Below are positions 60,581 through 64,000 of a DNA stretch of 64,000 nucleotides, piece after piece. The position numbers were made by a program, and so were the translations under genes. Under the pieces are notes generated by a model, which ran no database searches, was not told where the DNA came from, and saw only the letters and a program-made list of their open reading frames with translations. The stretch's first letter is position 1. Every line of letters starts with the position of its first letter. This DNA is from Stomoxys calcitrans (taxonomy: Eukaryota; Arthropoda; Insecta; Diptera; Muscidae): NCBI RefSeq assembly GCF_963082655.1, contig NC_081552.1:8028448-8092447 (forward strand), in the 5' to 3' direction.

Positions 60581-61914
60581 TTTTTATACCCACCACCGAA
60601 GGATGTGGGTATATTCATTTTGTCATTCCGTTTGCAACGAATTACCGATGACCGTCCGTCTGTCTGTTGAAATCACACTTTAAACATAGAGATATTGAGC
60701 TGAACATTTGCACAGATTCTTTTTTTGTCCATAAGCAGGTTAAGTTCGAAAATGGGATACATCGGACTATATCTTTAAATAACCCAATTATAGACCGATC
60801 CGCCGATTTACGGTCTTACGCCCATAAAAACCACATTTATTATCCGATCTTGCTGAAATTTGGGACAGTGAGTTGTGTTATGCCCTTCGACATTCTTCTT
60901 CTATTGTATTTGGTCCAGATTGGTCCAGATTTCGATATAGCTGCCATATAGACCTATCTCTCGATTTAAGGTCTTGCGCCCATAAAAGGCGCATTTATTG
61001 TCCAATTTTGCCAAAATTTAGGACAGTGAGTTGTGTTATGCCCTACTAAATTCTTCTTCAATTTGGCCCAGATCGGTCAGATTTGGTTATAACTGCCATA
61101 TAGACCGATTTCCCGATTTAAAGTTTTGAGTCCATAAAAGGCGCATTTATTGTCCGATGTCGCCGAAATTTAGGACAGTGAGTTAAGTTAAGCCCCTCGA
61201 AATACTTCTTTAATATGGCTCAGATCGGTCCAGATTTCGATATAGCTGCCATATAGACCGATCTCTCGCCATTAGGTTTTGGGCCGTTATAAGGCGCATT
61301 TATTGTCCGATGACGCCGAAATTTAAGATAGTGAGTTATGTTAAGCTTCTCGACATATTTCTGTCATTTTGCCTAGATCGATCAAGATTTGCATATAGCT
61401 GCCATATAGATCGATATCTCGATTTAAGGTTTTGGGTCCATAAAAAGAGCATTTTTTGTCCGATGTCGCAGAAATTTGGGACAGTGAGTTGTGTTAGGCC
61501 CTTCGACATTCCTCTTTTTTAATTTGGCTCAGATCGGTCCAGATTTTGATATAGCTGCCATATAGACCTATTTCTCGATTTAAGGCTTTGGGACCGTAAA
61601 AGGCGCATTTATAATCCGATTTCACTGCAATTTGCCACAGGGACTTATGTTAGGCTTTTCGACATCCGTGTCGTTTATGGTTCAGATAGGTTTATTTTTA
61701 GATATAGCTACTAAAAAGATCAATATTTTGTTATATACTATTAAACAATGACTTGTAGTATATGGCCAAATGGGAACATATTTCAATATAGCTGCTATGG
61801 GGCATAAGGTATGAATTTTTCACCGGATTTTGACGAAAGGTGGTTTACATATATACCCGAGGTGGTGGGTATCCAAAGTTCGGCCCGGCCGAACTTAACG
61901 CCTTTTTACTTGTT
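60581..61914 (+). mobile_element. HINE-B element, 5' core deleted, otherwise complete
   Basis: TTTTTATACCCACCACCGAA start and CATTCCGTTTGCAACGAATT, then a jump over the core to a GTCCGTCTGTCTG remnant. Seven or so internal units follow (CGATGTCGC at 61,155, 61,307 and 61,461, 152-154 bp apart). It ends with the hairpin TTCGGCCCGGCCGAA and AACGCCTTTTTACTTGTT. Confidence 0.9.
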
Positions 61915-61968
61915 ATGCTATGGACATACACCTACGCCAGCAATCAGCTTATTGTGCGCTCTAAATAT

Positions 61969-62440
61969 AAACAAGTAAAAACGTGCTAAGTTTGGTCGGA
62001 CCGAATCTTTGAAACCTGCCGCCATGGATTCTACGTAAAATTGACACAAAATAAAATTAGTTGAAAGGCATTATTTTACAATACTCTTCGTACCAAATTT
62101 CTGCCAAGCCAGGCAAAAATAAATGCTTTTAGTAATTTAATAAAGATAATCGAGAGATCGGTTTATATGGGAGCTACATCAGGTTAAAGACCGATTTGGA
62201 CCGTACACAGTTGTTTGAAGTCGTACGTCCCTGAACCGATATGGCCTATTTGCAATCTCAAATGACCTACATCAATAAGACATCTGTGCAAAATTTCAAG
62301 CGGCGAGCTTTATGCGTTGGACCGCTATCGTGATTTCGACGAACGGACGGATATAGCCAGATCGACTCAAAATGTTCATCGATAAAAAATATATAAACTT
62401 TATGGGGTCGCAGATCAATATTTCAAGGTGTTTCAAACGT
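61969..62440 (-). mobile_element. HINE-A element, 5' truncated
   Basis: AACAAGTAAAAACGTGCTAA, decayed hairpin, two units, an ACGGACGGATAT tract, core and CGCAGATCAATATTTCAAGG; the TATACCC end is missing. Confidence 0.8.
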
Positions 62441-62667
62441 TCAAGCTGTCCATAGTAGCGGCTATGCCGTGCGTTTTTATTGGTTTTAAAATTTTGTTTC
62501 CCTTGGCATCACTGAAGGTGCTGCAGTTGTTAAGAGGCAATTCAGTTGTCATTGTCATGTCTATTGTTCACAAGCAATCTCAACATTATTAACTCGCCTT
62601 CTCAGAAATTTTCCTCACACTTTGCCTCTAGAAACGACTTCTCGTATCTGTCTAACAATATTTTTAA
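62441..62667. other. anonymous DNA, nothing recognised
   Basis: Somewhat less AT-rich than its surroundings. No frame or repeat supports a call. Confidence 0.35.
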
Positions 62668-62756
62668 TTTTTGTACCCGCCACCAAAGGATGGATATATA
62701 TTCATTTTGTCATTCCGTGTGCAACATATCGAAATATACATTTTCGTCCCTATAAA
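62668..62756 (+). mobile_element. HINE-B 5' end, interrupted
   Basis: TTTTTGTACCCGCCACCAAA to TTCGTCCCTATAAA. The element resumes, minus its core, at 63,489 after a HINE-A insertion. Confidence 0.8.
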
Positions 62757-63488
62757 TAACAAGTAAAAGCGTACTAAGTTCAGCCGGACAGAACCTTGGG
62801 AACCCACCACCATGGATTCTTATAAAAATTTATACAAAATAAATCAAGTTGTAGGGTATAATTTGAATCTACATACCAAACTTCTGTCAAACCAGCAAAA
62901 ATTAAAGCTTCTAGGAACCGAACAAGGATGATCGAGAGACCGGTTTACATGGGAGCTATACCAGGTTATAAACTGATTTTGGCCGTACTTGGCAGAGTTG
63001 TTGGAAGTCATAAAGGAACACCACATGCAAAATTTCAGCCAAATCGGACAAAATTTGAGGCTTCCACGGGCTTAAGAAGTCAAACCAGGTTCATATAAGA
63101 GCTATATCAGGTTATAGATCGATTGTTGGAATTGTTGGAAGTCACAACAGAACACTACATGCAAAATATAAGCCAAATCGGCTTCCAGGGGCTCAAGAAG
63201 TCACATCGGGAGATCGGTTTATATCTAAATCTGAACCAATATGGCCCATTTGCAATCCTTAACGACCTACTTTAATAAAAAGTATCTGTGTAAAATTTTA
63301 AGCGGCTAGCTTTACGCGTTCGACCTCTATCGTGATTCCGAAAGACGGACGGACATCGCTAGATCAATTCGGAACGACGAGAAGATCAAGAATATATATA
63401 CTCTATGGGGTCTTAGACGATTATTTCGAGGTGTTACAAACGGAAGGACTAGATTAGTATACCCCCATCCTAGGTGGTGGGTATAAAA
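62757..63488 (-). mobile_element. HINE-A element inserted in HINE-B
   Basis: AACAAGTAAAAGCGTACTAA, decayed hairpin TTCAGCCGGACAGAA, variant CCCACCACCATGGATTC region, three or four units, core and the end CCTAGGTGGTGGGTATAAAAA. Confidence 0.88.
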
Positions 63489-64000
63489 ATAGAGATATTG
63501 AGCTGAAACTTTGCACAGATTCTTTTTTTTCCAAAGGCAGGTTAAGTTTGAAGACTATATCTTGATATAGCCTATATATAGACCGATCTGACGAGTTAAG
63601 GTCTAGCGCATTAAAGCCACATTTATTATCAGATTTCGCTGATATTAAGGACAGTGAGTTGTGTTTGGCCTCTAGACATCCTTGTTCAATGCGACCCAGA
63701 TCGGTGCAGATTTAGAGATATCTGACATATAGACCTATCTCTCGATTTAAGGTCTTGGGTTAATAATAGTCGTTCATTTAGTAGATGTTTGGTTAAGTGA
63801 GTTGTTTTAGGCTTCTCGATACACCTGATCAATATGGCCCAGATCGATTTGGAAGTTACTGCCATATATACCGATCTCCCGATTTCAGGTTTTAGGACTA
63901 TAAAGGTGAATTTTTAACCGATTTCGATGAAATTTAGCACAATGAATTTGTTCGATCCTTCGATATTCATACCGAGTATGGTTAAGATCTGGTTAATTTG
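63489..64000 (+). mobile_element. HINE-B element, continuation (runs off the window end)
   Basis: Resumes at AGAGATATTGAGCTGAAACT, the sequence that follows the GTC tract in other B copies, and continues with B units to the window end. Confidence 0.82.

Overview
This window is gene-poor, AT-rich nuclear DNA from a higher fly. The family content (DINE-1/mini-me-like Helentron derivatives, CTAG-ended Helitrons, a PHD-finger non-LTR element, tRNA-derived SINEs) and the short, GT-AG spliced fly-type genes suggest a calyptrate (muscid-like) dipteran. The species cannot be fixed from sequence alone. I see no bacterial features, rRNA, functional tRNA or CRISPR array.

The only convincing host genes are three paralogues of gamma-glutamylcyclotransferase (GGCT): 15,022-16,734 (+), 25,696-26,383 (+) and 44,175-45,151 (-). 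All have three exons with the same splice phases, a 134-nt middle exon and the catalytic Gln-Glu-Gly motif at the start of exon 3. The first two are predicted cytosolic. The third adds an N-terminal signal peptide. They form a dispersed tandem cluster split by about 9 kb and 18 kb of transposons. A lone two-helix membrane exon (59,085-59,291, -) and two short coding-like fragments (835-1,171 and 16,917-17,149, both -) may be gene relics.

Region by region. 1-11.4 kb: the end of a Helentron-like element, two mariner-type MITEs, a long unclassified repeat (family X) and a 3.15-kb palindrome whose arms carry the same broken retrotransposon. 11.4-17 kb: a Helentron-like element, a Helitron and GGCT-1. 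17-21 kb: a 3.5-kb defective non-LTR element with a 14-bp target duplication inside a Helitron. 21-31 kb: Helentron-like elements around GGCT-2, including one that splits an old Tc1/mariner-type transposase. 31-36 kb: abutting Helitrons. 37-39 kb: a Tc1-family transposon with an intact 342-aa DD34E transposase and four internal binding-site-like repeats. 39-47 kb: Helentron-like elements, a SINE, GGCT-3 and a (TA)n expansion. 47-64 kb: nested Helentron-like elements of two subfamilies, SINEs, Helitrons and a stray endonuclease fragment.

In the notes below HINE means the DINE-1/mini-me-like family. Its + strand runs from the TATACCC end to the CTTTTTACTTGTT/GCTTTTACTTGTT end. HINE-A ends AGCACGCTTTTACTTGTT and HINE-B ends AACGCCTTTTTACTTGTT. 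Both are built of roughly 153-bp internal repeats. Identifications rest on reading the sequence, not on database searches. Repeat boundaries are good to about 5-20 bp unless a target duplication or terminal motif fixes them.
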